DNA of 64,000 bases from Artemisia argyi (lineage: Eukaryota > Streptophyta > Magnoliopsida > Asterales > Asteraceae): positions 160,474,333 through 160,538,332 of the forward strand of contig CM060681.1 in assembly GCA_030686995.1 (NCBI GenBank). The letters are read 5' to 3'. The translations under genes were made by a program, and so were the position numbers. Every line of letters starts with the position of its first letter. Position 1 is the stretch's first letter. The notes beneath the pieces were generated by a model. It did not search any database. It was not told the DNA's origin and was given only the letters and a program-made list of their open reading frames with translations. Positions 11,319-22,288 of the stretch are shown here, piece after piece.

Positions 11319-11329
11319 ACTAGGGGGCT
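11319..11329 (+). other. Polypurine tract of the Tat element
   Basis: ACTAGGGGGCT lies directly before the TGATGATG start of the 3' LTR, the position where plus-strand DNA synthesis is primed in LTR elements. Confidence 0.7.
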
Positions 11330-11966
11330 TGATGATGTACCCTCCAGTTAGCTCGAAGGACCCCCTTCGAGTATCATCGCAACCTACAGGTCGAAGGCTC
11401 TGGCTAGCCTCCTAAAACTTCCAATGGCGTAAAACTAGTCACCTATGATCTAGTTACCAAATGGGAATTCGCCAATCGAAGGATTAAGCCCTTCGGGGTA
11501 ACCTTCGATAAGTCATTAGGACGGAGCATGTGCCAAGACAAAATATTGCTAAGACCAAGTCTTACCCATGTCCCCTCTTTCTCTTTAGCTCCCCCGCTAA
11601 ACTAGGAGGAGTAGGACATTAAGCCCTAGTGGCCACCACACGTCATGGGATGCCCCCATGATCTCTGGAATTTGTGCTAACACTCTCCAAGGTTATTTCG
11701 TCCCTATAAATAGCCTTGGACAAGTTGGGAATCTGGTATGCAATCTATCCTACTTTACTTTACTACACTTTTCACTTAAATTCTCATACCAAGTACTTAT
11801 TCACACGCCGGAGGTGGTTCGCAGGGTCCAACCCCTGCGCAATTACTTAACGTAGTGTTTTAGTATTTCTTATTTCAGGTTATATCCAAGCTTGGCACAA
11901 TCACAACACCCTTTATACCCTTTGATCTCCATCGAAGGCCTAATCGTGCAATTTATTATACAATCA
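11330..11966 (+). repeat. 3' LTR of the Tat element
   Basis: Begins TGATGATGTACCC after the polypurine tract. CGAAGG words recur through it. A good TATA box (CCCTATAAATAGCC, near 11701-11714) gives a core promoter. The 3' end is taken as ..ACAATCA at 11966 because CGAAGG-type words continue to about 11940; an earlier end near 11909 is possible. No 5' LTR is in the window, so age cannot be estimated from LTR divergence. Confidence 0.65.
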
Positions 11967-13799
11967 GTTTCGTTGGGATACTTATTAAATTATTCTTGAA
12001 GTTATGGATCGGTTTAATGTTAATAGGCCCGACCTACATGGTTATCGGACTTATTGGGTTGACGAGCCTAATAAGGGCCCATTAAGTATGTTAGGGGAAT
12101 TTATTAGCGGGTGATCAATCCTTATGACTTACTGTTTAATTGTGACTTGTAGGTTTGGCTTTGGATTAATAAGTGAGACGAAGGAATCGTTAGACATATT
12201 GAATTGACGAATTCGATAAGGATCCAATAATTCGTCCGGATATCTTATTAAGCTTTTAAGCTTAATCATTAGACCTTTGACCTTGACTGTGTATGAGATT
12301 GACTTGATGATTGATTTGGTAGTCGAATTACTTGGGATTTTGCAACACCAGACTTGAAACATATACTTGACTTCGAATATTATTGGTCTTTGGCATTTAG
12401 GACTACTGAGACACGAAATGGATATAGTACCTTAGACTCGTAATGAATTTAATGTATTCGATTCGCAACAGGTAAAACAATGGAAACAATGTCTAACGAA
12501 TAATAATATTTATAGCACTTGTTGTCTAAACCAATTTAGAAATTAATAAAGTCGTTCGACTTGGAAACGTTCTATAAGCGAACTAGTCATGGCGAATTTT
12601 TGTTTTAAAATATAAAACAAGTATGTTTTAAGAAATCAAATGGAATTATGAGAAAATACCTACGACTGTCACTCTTTTATCTTCTTGGTATGCTTGTTAT
12701 TTGATATCTTTTGACTCCTCTCCGTCATCTTTTCTTGACTCCTCGTCTTATTCATCGTGGCAACTCAATTGTTTGTTATTCCTTTTGGCGTGTGTACTCT
12801 TGAGTCTGTGTCTTCTTACCATTACACAAGTGATGATACCAAACTCTATAAAAAGGATAAAAATAGATTAATTTGAAAATGGATATGGTTTGTTTTAGGG
12901 GAATGGAAATGGTTAACCTTTAGGGAATTTTGCGCATTTAATTATTTTATGGGATATTTCTTAAGACGATTCTTTATATTAGTAGGTCATGCCGTGACGT
13001 TCTAGTTGTTGTTGTGCTATACTACTCTTGATTTGTTGTGTTGTGGATTTTCTTGACTGAGGTGAGTTTCATAGCCCCACTTATACTCATATACTGTTTG
13101 TTGAAACCTTGGTGTGAGAAAACATGCAAAACTGTTTTGAAGGGACCAAATGTTATTGTATGACTTTGCTATGTTTGCTATGTTAGCTGGCTAAGATTAC
13201 TTGCCATGCGAGCTGCAATTGTGCAGGATTTGTATTATACGTGCTGCAACTATGCAGGGTTATTGTTATGTGCTGCAATTATGTAGGATTATTATTATGC
13301 ATGTTGCAATAGTGAAGGATATTACAATATGGTGCACCTATACGGGATTATTGTTACGGTTTGACACACTTTTGTGTGCCGATGATGTTTTGGTTTATGT
13401 GACTTAGTCCTGCGTAGCAAACATATATGTGATTTGGTCTAATGTTATACTTTATGATTAATCCTATGAACTCACCAGTGTTGGCTAACCTTTTAGCATG
13501 TTTTCTCAAGTAATCGAAGAATCAGCTGTTGACTGTTTATGTGATGAAGGCTTGGCAAGTGGCATGATTTATGGATCAATTTAGACTCTGATAATCTTGT
13601 TGGGACCTACCTTTATGTTTTCTTTTGAGCTTACTTACGTACTTTTGGGATAAATGTAAACTTTAAATATTTGGATTTGAAATGTTTAATTGAGACGGAT
13701 GATATATTTCTGTTGTCTTATGCTTGTGTTGTGTACCAATCCCGTAGCACCCCAAAGCTTGATTAGCCTTCCGTTGTATCAAATTTTGGGGGTGTTACA
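11967..13799 (+). repeat. 3' part of an LTR interrupted by the Tat element
   Basis: The segment ends in GGGGGTGTTACA (13788-13799), the same kind of end as the LTR at 58585-61950 (GGGGTGTTACA). Its organisation resembles that LTR, with a GAACTCACC block (about 13468) in the place of the other's CTGGGCTTTTTAAGC block. No primer-binding site follows, so it is a solo or 3' LTR. No TGTAACACC start is visible on its left, where the Tat LTR abuts. The simplest reading is that the Tat element inserted into this LTR. Confidence 0.45.
13205..13360 (+). repeat. Degenerate 30-bp tandem repeat, five units
   Basis: Five imperfect units built around GTGCTGCAATTATGCAGGATT lie head to tail inside the LTR fragment. 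The first three are best preserved. No coding frame is maintained across the units. Confidence 0.6.
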
Positions 13800-13808
13800 T
13801 TTTTTTTA

Positions 13809-14305
13809 CTTTAGTTTTGATGTAAAAATGTTAAATTTGTAAGGGTTTTGTTAGTTGTGGGGTTAAATGAGGATAAAAAAAAAAGTGTTTCCTTATTTAA
13901 TCCACTAATCTATGATAATTTATGATTTTTCAAGTTTTTAATGATGATGGTGATTAGTTATGTTGATGGTGATCCTAAGGTATGTTTTCTTTTTATTGGT
14001 TATGGGTTTATGGTGATTTGAGTTCGTTACTTAGTAGTTCTAAGGTAAAACAAAGTATGTAATTTTCTGTTTGTGTGATGTTTGGGGTTACAAAGAGAAT
14101 GAGGTTGTTTAATTTATTCTAAAGTTGCTAGCTTGATTTTAGTGGTTTTGATAATTAGAGAATTAAGATTTATTTATGTGAAATATGATTAGAGTTTAAT
14201 GAGCTGATAACTTTTCAATGTTTTTGTTTTGATGTAAAAAGGTTAAATTTGTAAGGGTTTTGTGAATTTTGGGAATAAAAGAGGATAAAAAAGTGTTTCT
14301 CCTCT
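13809..14305 (+). repeat. Direct repeat, two copies of about 80 bp
   Basis: The segments 13809-13895 and 14222-14305 share GTTAAATTTGTAAGGGTTTT and GAGGATAAAAAA blocks in the same order. The 330 bp between them are AT-rich and non-coding. This is a local duplication of unknown origin. Confidence 0.55.
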
Positions 14306-14386
14306 AAAAATTGCCAAATTGGTTATATTCTTTAAAATATTCTTAGTTAGATCATGTATGTGACTCTGCTTTTTTTAATGAATGTA

Positions 14387-15183
14387 GAATGAAGGAGTTT
14401 ATGGCGCACAGAGCTTAAAAGCATCAAGTGGCGACTTGATGATTATGGTGATTATGTAGACTACCAAGGGAGCGGTGAATATAAAACTACCAAGGTATAG
14501 TAATCCATGCATAAATATTATTAACATTATGTTTGGCATTGTATCAATATAGTAATTGATTCCATAAAATGAGTTCACCTGTGTTATGTTTCAGTTCAAA
14601 GAATATAATACTCTTTTAAAGGACTCTTTTAAAGAATGTGAAAACATTATTTATAGATACGAGCAGGGTATTTGCGTTTATTACAATGGCAAGCATCTTT
14701 TATTTTTGTGTCATCCTCAAACTGTTGACTAGATTTGTACTCTTTGGTTCATCATGCTTCTGTGTTTCATTTGAGTTTCTATATCATGATTGATTTTCGG
14801 GCTATTTGACATTATAGCTAGCATTGTTTTATTGAATTGATTAGTTGGGTTATGTTAATTTAGACCTTTTTTAGTCATAGAAATTAGAAACATTTCAACA
14901 CCTTAAGGTTTCATTTATACATAGAAAAGCTAAATAATGAATGTTTATTTATTAATTTTTAGCTGTCACAGAAAGCAGTAGGTTTCCTCCAACTATACAG
15001 TTTGAGGAGATGGAGTCTAGACTTTTGAGAAGAAAAAGACAGTGTTGTTTCTTTGATAGCAGTTCAGATTTGGATGATGAAAAAGCTGAAATTAGTGATA
15101 AAATGCACTTGTGTAAAGAAACATGGGAAACGGTAGGGGGTTTGATAAAAGAATTTGCAAAAGATTTTTCTCCTAAAAGTTGA
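14387..15183 (+). pseudogene. Unrecognised multi-exon gene remnant
   Basis: Three exon-like blocks read on the plus strand. Block 1 (about 14387-14494) gives ..LWRTELKSIKWRLDDYGDY.. and ends in AAG before GTATAG. Block 2 starts at 14595 after TTTCAG, in the same phase, and gives FKEYNTLLKDSFKECEN.. then ..YEQGICVYYNGKHL. Block 3 (14963-15183, after TTTTTAG) gives about 70 residues rich in K, R, D and E, with LLRRKRQCCFFDSSSDLDDE, ending at TGA. No start codon, donor for block 2 or known domain is apparent, so it may be a captured or decayed fragment. I do not recognise the family. The coding call rests on open frames and plausible splice sites. Confidence 0.35.
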
Positions 15184-15315
15184 TGCAAATTTTTTCGCAT
15201 TATCCTCTTTAGTTTCATATCTTCATTGGTTATGTCCATTTTACCATTGATCTTCCCTTTTTTAATCATCCGAATCTGAAGTGCTATCAAAAATGAATTT
15301 CATCATTTTTCTTCT

Positions 15316-15585
15316 CTAAACTGAAACACATTTGGCATTATGATCAAAGCTGTCACCTCTTTTAGGTTGGCCTGAAACACGTTTACGTTTTGATGAAGAT
15401 ATTTTCAGTAAATAGCAATCATGGTGGTCATCATTGTTGACATTGTTATCATCGTCATTTATCTCAATGATATCTGGAATCTTGGATTCTTTTTCCTTAA
15501 ACACTTGAGGTAGATGAGGTCTACCATTTTCTGGTGTTACTATTCGCATCCTATGACTGGTAGAATATGCTGATACAAATATCAA
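15316..15585 (-). CDS. Unrecognised 89-aa ORF, possibly an exon fragment
   Basis: A minus-strand frame with ordinary protein-like composition: a hydrophilic N-terminal part, an acidic stretch (EINDDDNNVNNDDHHD) and a basic patch (SSSKRKR) that could be a nuclear localisation signal. It lies tail-to-tail with the plus-strand remnant that ends at 15183. No family is recognised and it may be a chance frame. Its start codon is uncertain. Confidence 0.2.
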   Translation of the reverse strand: MIFVSAYSTSHRMRIVTPENGRPHLPQVFKEKESKIPDIIEINDDDNNVNNDDHHDCYLLKISSSKRKRVSGQPKRGDSFDHNAKCVSV

Positions 15586-16150
15586 AATGTGTCATAAATG
15601 TTGTCACCTTTTATCACTGAGTTCCAATTAAGAAATATACATGTATGTAGATTGGCCTTAAATCTCAGCTGAGTTGTAGCCATAGTATGTTTGTTTTGTC
15701 TGTGGTTCTTTATGCTAATTAGTTTGTATGTTATTAGTAGATATGTGTATGTGTTTCTTTAAGCTTTGTGATAAGTCTGATATGTGATTATTGGTGCCAC
15801 ATGTTGTATTTTATTTGGCAATTATTGTCTTTCAAATTCTTTTTCTTACTTTGTCTGTTGTTGGTGGATTTCGGAATGTGCATTTATGTTTATTTACGCT
15901 TTGTGATAGTCGTGAGTGCTTAGCGATGGTCTTTAAAGTCTGATGTTGTAATTGATGATTTTATAAATTGCGTACAAGTTGTCGTCATAACTACTGATTT
16001 GATAAGCTTTGTTTGCTATTCATTGGTTGTACAAAATGGTACAATGATTGATTGCGATCTGTTGGTCATTATTAGGATCCCAATACTATCAAGATTCTAC
16101 ACGAGTTTGGTGGTCTTGGTTGAGAGAAATGATCAAACATGTTGGAATGT

Positions 16151-16168
16151 AGAGAGAGAGAGAGAGAG
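16151..16168. repeat. (AG)9 microsatellite
   Basis: Nine perfect AG units on the plus strand. Confidence 0.95.
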
Positions 16169-16824
16169 TAGTGAGGGAAAGGGGGAAACTAGCTATCTTT
16201 ATTATAGAAGAATGAGATAGAAGAAGAAATCCCGACCATCCTAGGAAGTCTAGGAGGGTATATATAGGCCTAACTAGTAATAACTATTAAAATATGACAA
16301 TAGCAGCCCATGCGTTATACGCATACTAGTTATCTAATACAATTCACGTAAATGCATTCACTTTTAAGGCTAACAATCTCCTTCCAAGTGATAACAAACA
16401 TGAATTGCTTACAACGTTTAATAAAAGTAAAATAAAAATTAAGTACAATAGCTTCAAAGATGACATGACGACTCTTGTTCTTCTAGAAATCTGAGCTTGC
16501 TTCTTCTTCTTTATTACTCGCAGACGAAACACTATAAAGAGTTCTAATTAGGTTATTACTTCCTTTAAATTAGTGTATCTATTTCTTTTGCTTCCTCCCG
16601 AACTGACAACCCATCTTCAGCAGATTAGAAGCTTGTTGTATACACCAAAACAAAAATACATGTAAATAAATAAACACAGTAAACCACTAAATTAACAGAA
16701 TCTAAGCATTAAGCGCAATAGCTCCTCGACAACGATGCTAAAGTTTGGTTGAGGTCATTGACTCTACCAAAAATAACCTACTTTAGAATAGGGTAAATAA
16801 AAGACTGAGTAATGATAGGGAAAC

Positions 16825-16954
16825 CATATGACTAAATTATGCCTAAACAATTCATCATATGACATGTGGAATGCACATATTCTCTTTCATAATCCTCACC
16901 ACTAATCTTTCCATGTGTCGTGATCTTAGAGTTAGGCATGAATTTTAGTCATGC
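16825..16954 (+). other. miRNA-like hairpin 1
   Basis: An imperfect inverted repeat with arms about 45 nt long (16825-16871 and 16910-16954) and a loop of about 40 nt. The outer parts pair best: TGACTAAATTATGCCTAA with TTAGGCATGAATTTTAGTCA. The outer arms resemble those of the hairpin at 17708-17840. Size and shape fit a plant MIR precursor or a small foldback element. No known miRNA sequence is recognised. Confidence 0.35.
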
Positions 16955-17707
16955 AAATCATTTTCCTAAAAGATTGTATCACGGGGAGCTTATGCTTACC
17001 ACTAAATTCCCATTTGATTAAACGAAAAATGGTAAATTCTTTTGATCGAGAGAAATCGATTATAACTACTAATTAAAATTAACAAAAACTAAAATAATTA
17101 AAACTAGGCAAATGAATTAAAACAAGCAATGAAATTAAGATTGTAAAACTTATGAACTAAAAACACAATCACTTCATGTTTCAGGTTTGATCACAATTAA
17201 TAACTAATGTATTTGTTTTACAAGAGATTGCCGTTGCTCGAGTTTCATACACAAAACTAGTATTAATTCAATAATTAATTTTGTGCACGGAATATGTGAT
17301 CCGCACAATCCGTCTAAGATCTACGCTCGTAGTTGAATTCGGCACAGTTGATTGAACCACAATATTATATCATCTTACATGTAACTATCAAATTAATTTA
17401 ATAACACAAAGACATAACATATTCATTAAGATCAAATTAACATCAGGCGTTCACAAATCTAAAATCGTTTAAACAACTAAAATATTAAAGTACTAAAGAT
17501 TAAACCCTTATCATGGTCATGATCGCAAAATATTTAGCCGAACATCACGTTGATGGACATCATATTTGTTCCGCTTTGCATGTTGTTGTTATGTTGCATG
17601 GTCGCCAAGAAAAAGATAATATATTCTCCACGGTATATGGATGTGTCGGTTACCTCAGCTCTCCTGAATGAATATATATAAAAGAAGAGTCTTGATTGGA
17701 AGCTCTA

Positions 17708-17840
17708 AATTAAGTGACTAAATTCATGCCTAAGCATACATGTCATCATCCTGATGGCTGCGATCAGAGGACCCATTTTTTCACAGACAATCAGGATCAT
17801 GTCACATATGTTTAGGCATGAATTTAACACATAATTAAGT
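17708..17840 (+). other. miRNA-like hairpin 2
   Basis: Inverted repeat with arms at 17708-17755 and 17787-17840, nearly continuous pairing over about 45 bp and a loop of about 31 nt. The pairing includes AAATTCATGCCTAA with TTAGGCATGAATTT and ATCCTGAT with ATCAGGAT. It shares its outer arms with hairpin 1, 0.9 kb upstream. It is either a two-member MIR-like cluster or two copies of a foldback element. Confidence 0.4.
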
Positions 17841-18664
17841 CTCTCAATCATTTTTCATAAGAGAATAGGGGACTCCTAAAACCCTTCTTTTGCCGACTAT
17901 ATACAGCAAACGGAATACAAAATCCTTTTGTTCCTTCCTTCTGCTCGTCCAAACTAAAAGAACTATGGCCCAAATTTATCCTTTATGTGCTTTCATTCTC
18001 TTTATAACCCACAACTTAATCTAAGGCCCAAATATTCCATAAGTGTTTAGTTTTAGTACATGCCACGAGCTGACTTTTGCAACCAATATACTCAGCATAA
18101 ACATTTCGAAATCCAAGCTGCTCATTATTTAGATTTGAGGATTCTTTTTCTTTATTTTTTGGCATTTTGAATTAACTAAAATGAAGTTTAGACGAAAAAG
18201 TTATGATACATACAATATAGCAACAACATGCTTGTATTTATATATTCATTTTGTTTCTTAATCGTTCACATTTACGTACTTCAAGTACAATCCAAACGCT
18301 TTGTATATCACATTAAGCTCACAAATTCGCCATTTTTAGCTCCATTTTACATATTACCTACATAATCACAAAATACCTCAATGTATAACTTATATAAAGG
18401 ATAAAACAATGTATAATCAAGCAATTAACGTATTGCGATGTGTATGTAAAATGCACCGATCAAATATATAGGATAAATAATGCATAAAAACACTATATAT
18501 TTGACCGCATTACTATGCGCATAAGAATTCAATAAAAATAGAAAAGAAAATGAGTACTCATAAATATTATTAAACCAACTTGGTTTGCTCCGTTGTTTAA
18601 ATCGCCATTTATCATACCAAATTAAATACTCCACTCGTATCATTTCATCTCCCAAGATCCTAAA

Positions 18665-18678
18665 CCCTCTCCTTCTCT
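18665..18678. repeat. Target-site duplication of the SINE, left copy
   Basis: CCCTCTCCTTCTCT, identical to 19082-19095 on the other side of the SINE. It shows insertion by target-primed reverse transcription. Confidence 0.85.
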
Positions 18679-19081
18679 TTTTTTTGACAGGTAAATTTCC
18701 AACTTAGGTTTACCACCCCGAAGACCAGGGCCCTAACCACCATTCTGACCAGACTATGTTGTCTTAACCGGGTCCACGCTGGTGTACAGAATGTGGCTCT
18801 ACGATGTCGCGAGGAAACCGTGCCGTCTCTACACAGATTTTACCCTGCTAGAGAAACGGTCGGATAAAACCCCGACGCTGCTCGGATTCGAACCCCGGTC
18901 TACTGACCCAAGGCTCGAATCTTCATCGCATTGGATGTATCTCCGGAACAAATGGTCTGGCAAATGGCCCACAAATGAGGACTTCCCGGGTGGTCACCCA
19001 CCCGGTACTACTCCCATTTGTGGGTGCTTAACTTAATAAGCCCCACCCACTAGACCAATTGGCCATTGATCCCTAATAAGC
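18679..19081 (-). mobile_element. Full-length SINE with a 5S-rRNA-like segment
   Basis: Minus-strand element of 403 bp with a 7-A tail (18679-18685), flanked by a perfect 14-bp target-site duplication CCCTCTCCTTCTCT (18665-18678 and 19082-19095). From its 5' end: an A-box-like TGGTCTAGTGG (19057-19047); a segment (about 19033-18977) matching the 3' half of plant 5S rRNA, with AGTTAAGC, a 12-nt spacer as in 5S, GAGTAGTAC, GGGTGACC and GGGAAGTCCTC, covering the 5S C-box; and a B-box-like GGTTCGAATCC (18894-18884). The B box is about 150 bp from the A box, too far for a normal tRNA promoter, so RNA polymerase III may use the 5S-type control region. ORFs across it are incidental. Confidence 0.85.
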
Positions 19082-19775
19082 CCCTCTCCTTCTCTAGCGT
19101 CCAGTATTCCGATGTCATGTTCTTGTCTTTAACAAATACACGACGACTCATGATTATCATTTATCACAGAATATTGTATTAGTTTTTTTGATGTTAGGGT
19201 CATCATAATCAAAATTGTTCGGATAAATTCTTGACTCATGTAAAGTTTACTTTCCTGATACAATATTTTTACCTTGTTAATTGTCTTGAGTTACAGCAAA
19301 TTTGTATAGGCATAAGACAATAATGAACAATGAATGTCTAGACAAAAGAAAGAGAGTAAAACAAGTAAAATATTTGTATATATTTTTGTTATTGTTCATA
19401 TGAAAGACAAAAATATGTCTATAGTAACTTATACGAGTGTACACTCCGCACCACTTAATTACCCGCATGATTGTAAAGAAAAGTTGTGAGTGTTTATGAA
19501 AAGTCACACATTTCCATGAATAGTATGAAGAGTTGCACCTCTTGTTAAATAACCACCATATGTCATGTTAGAAATCATAGTAACTTATACGAGTGTACGC
19601 TCCGCACCACTTAATTACCCGCATTATAGTTTAACTTGAAATATCTTTAATCTTCGGGTAAATCACAGTTACATAAACAACTGATGACAATAAAATCACC
19701 AACAAAGCTTATATGCCAAAATGCTACTAATGATAACTAAACAAATATTAGGCCCATGCATATAATCTGTGAACT

Positions 19776-20099
19776 CGGAACCTTCTCACTGACCTTTAGA
19801 TGTTTCAAACAGCTCCATTTAGAAAGTTTTCGTGATGTGATTTTATATGAACTTATCTGTTTCAAAAGTGCTTCAGATTCATTGAATACTATAGAAATGC
19901 CGAAACCGAGTCTTGCCAAAATGCGACAACAACTAAGATCAACGACACAAAATCGGAACCTTCTCACTGACCTTTAGATGTTTCAAACAGCTCCATCTAG
20001 AAAGTTTTCGTGATGTGATTTTCGTATATGGACTTATCTGTTTCAAAAATGCTTCAGATTCATTGAATAGTATAGAAATGCCGAAGCCGAGTCTTGCCA
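19776..20099. repeat. Tandem duplication of about 145 bp, offset about 180 bp
   Basis: 19776-19919 and 19955-20099 are nearly identical. Both contain CTTCTCACTGACCTTTAGAT, CAGCTCCAT and ATGCCGAA..CCGAGTCTTGCCA, with a handful of substitutions and one 3-base indel. Both strands are open through part of the first copy, but no protein family is recognised. Confidence 0.8.
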
Positions 20100-20452
20100 C
20101 TTACAAGAAAATGTGTGCCGACAAAAGAGAAATCATGTAATATGCAAATGCTTCTAAAAATTCCGTTTCCAATCGTGTTGATTATTATCTATAGGTTAGC
20201 TTTGACGTTTCGTTTATTAAATTTTCTTCTAGATTCATCTATGAAGCTTTTTGAGTTCATAAGTACGACAAAATGTCACAATGATAAACACAGAAAGTTC
20301 AATATGAACACTTGCATGCGATTCTTTCTAGTGCTATGAGGTGATCCATGTTAAAATGTTATTTGACTTTAATGTTCTGTAGGCTTTTTTAATCATATAA
20401 CGTTTTTTAAGCTCTGAAATTCAATCTTGAATGTTGAATTGGAATTTAAGTT

Positions 20453-21285
20453 TAAGATATCTGTACATGCAATAATTGCTTGTACTCTGGAATAAAATCA
20501 CTCACCCCTTACAAATAACTACGCTCCAACTCACTTAGAGACGGTAAAGGGGCCGAGTTTGTGGGGAATGGTTGATATCATCCCCATCCTCGAAGTTCAA
20601 TAGTTATTCCCATCCCCGTCCTCATCCTCATTGGGGTCACAGTTAAGACCCCATCCCCGTCCCCGATGGGGAACGGGGATCCTCAATGGGGAACTGAGGA
20701 TTTTTCTCCATTACAAAGTTGACATATTTATATTTTCAATGGTGCAACCATACTAACATCACACAAAATTCATTTATTAGAGTAAATCCAAACATTCGAC
20801 ACAAAAGATAACAAAAAGTACAACTTATCGTAAGTACGAAAACCAAAGTATGATTACAACCGAAAACAAAAAATAAAAATAAACCAAAGTATGACTAAAA
20901 CTTTGTTTCTAAAATTCTGGAAGGTTATTTTCAAAGAGGATAGTAACTACGTATTAATTGACAAGATTTCAATAATTATGCACATATATAATTGTATTTA
21001 TACAGAAAAGATATTTGGGGACCCGAGGGAATTACCATCCACGCCTCCATACCCACTTTTCAGTATCGGGGATTCCCACCCCATCCCCATACCCGGTCAA
21101 CCCGAGAATTCCCCGGTCAAATCAGGGTCGTATATCGGATTCTACGTCGAATTCAGATTTTTTTTGCCATCTCTAAACTCACCTTAAACGTAGTTATTTT
21201 AAGATATCTATGCATGCAAAAATTGCGTGTACTCTGGAAACAAAATCACTCACCCTTACAAATAAATAACTACTCCTACGCACCT
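20453..21285. repeat. GC-skewed low-complexity segment between direct repeats
   Basis: Direct repeats of about 85 bp (20453-20535 and 21200-21285, both with TTGTACTCTGGAA or CGTGTACTCTGGAA and AAATCACTCACCC) flank 660 bp. The 660 bp carry two blocks of CCCCATCCCCGTCC/GGGGA-type sequence (20560-20700 and 21018-21130). This could be a decayed transposon insertion or an unequal-exchange product. Confidence 0.5.
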
Positions 21286-22288
21286 TATACAACTCATTTT
21301 GCATACTTTTATTTCTTAAACATAGCCTTTATGGATACGTTTAGTAAAACCCGAACTATATTTTAGTTGATGATAAGTTATAGAAGTTTTTCCATTTTCA
21401 ATAAATTCAGAGTAAACCCAGGTCCCTCGTGGACGGCACCAAGGACGTGTTTAGAATATGATTTTTTATAGTGATAATTTTTGCGATTACTCCAAAACTA
21501 GTACAGGTCTCGCGCACGTGCATGGATGATATTTACTACGTACTATTTAGACATGAATGAATTTAGTTTAAATTTCTAGTTTAATTTACAAAAGGTACGG
21601 TGATCATTCTTGAATGTTTGTTAAACATTCTGCAAATAACCAACAATCTAGATTAGGATATTCTTATTTAAGAATTTTTTTGATAATCGCTTAGTATTCC
21701 TTAGTAACCTCTTTTTACATAATGAAAATAAAAGTTTGGGGACACTACTTGTATAATGTATACTCGATGAAAGAAAATATTTTGCTTGTTTTGTTCATTT
21801 TCAGTTATCAAGGATGATTGGGACACAAGTTATTGCGACCAATCACCTACCATTTTTACCCTACCCACACCTCCTTCCATTAAACTTTCGTTGATAGAAA
21901 TTTCATGGAAAATTCAAGTTGACAAAACAATTTTGATAAGTTTATCATAAGAAAAAGAAATTTGATTGGTGTTTTTGATGTTGTTATTTCGTGGATGGTA
22001 CGAACTTTCTATAAAAAAAAAAGGTTTATTTGTCCATTGTGGTGACTGATGGACTTTTAAGTACGATATGATTGAACACCTCACTGCTAAAAAAAATGGG
22101 AGTTGAAATTCAGACCCATTTAATCCATTTATTTCACATGTCATTCAACAAAATTAAAGAGTAGTAAAATAATTGTTGTCAAGATATATATACCAAGTCA
22201 AAATAATATTTTTTTTGAAAGGCAGACTTTATTAAAAACCGGCACAACTCGTCTCCAAGGAAGAGAACAAGCCGCCACACAACCAAAA

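Larger units (their letters stand above)
15586..18664. other. Intergenic AT-rich region
   Basis: About 3 kb without a convincing gene. It contains an (AG)9 microsatellite (16151-16168) and the two related hairpins listed separately. A few short ORFs have no recognisable content. Confidence 0.5.
19096..22208. other. Intergenic region with local duplications
   Basis: About 3.1 kb without a recognisable gene. It contains a 48-bp direct repeat (19422-19470 and 19577-19625), a 145-bp tandem duplication (19776-20099) and a segment of CCCCATCCCCGTCC-type low-complexity sequence bounded by 85-bp direct repeats (20453-21285). The remaining short ORFs follow these repeats and are not credible genes. 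Confidence 0.5.

Noticed and set aside
16140..16220. Promoter-like GA-rich element
   Set aside because: A plain (AG)9 microsatellite with no gene downstream.
18782..19036. 84-codon plus-strand ORF
   Set aside because: It runs antisense through the SINE and its 5S-like segment; the open frame is incidental.
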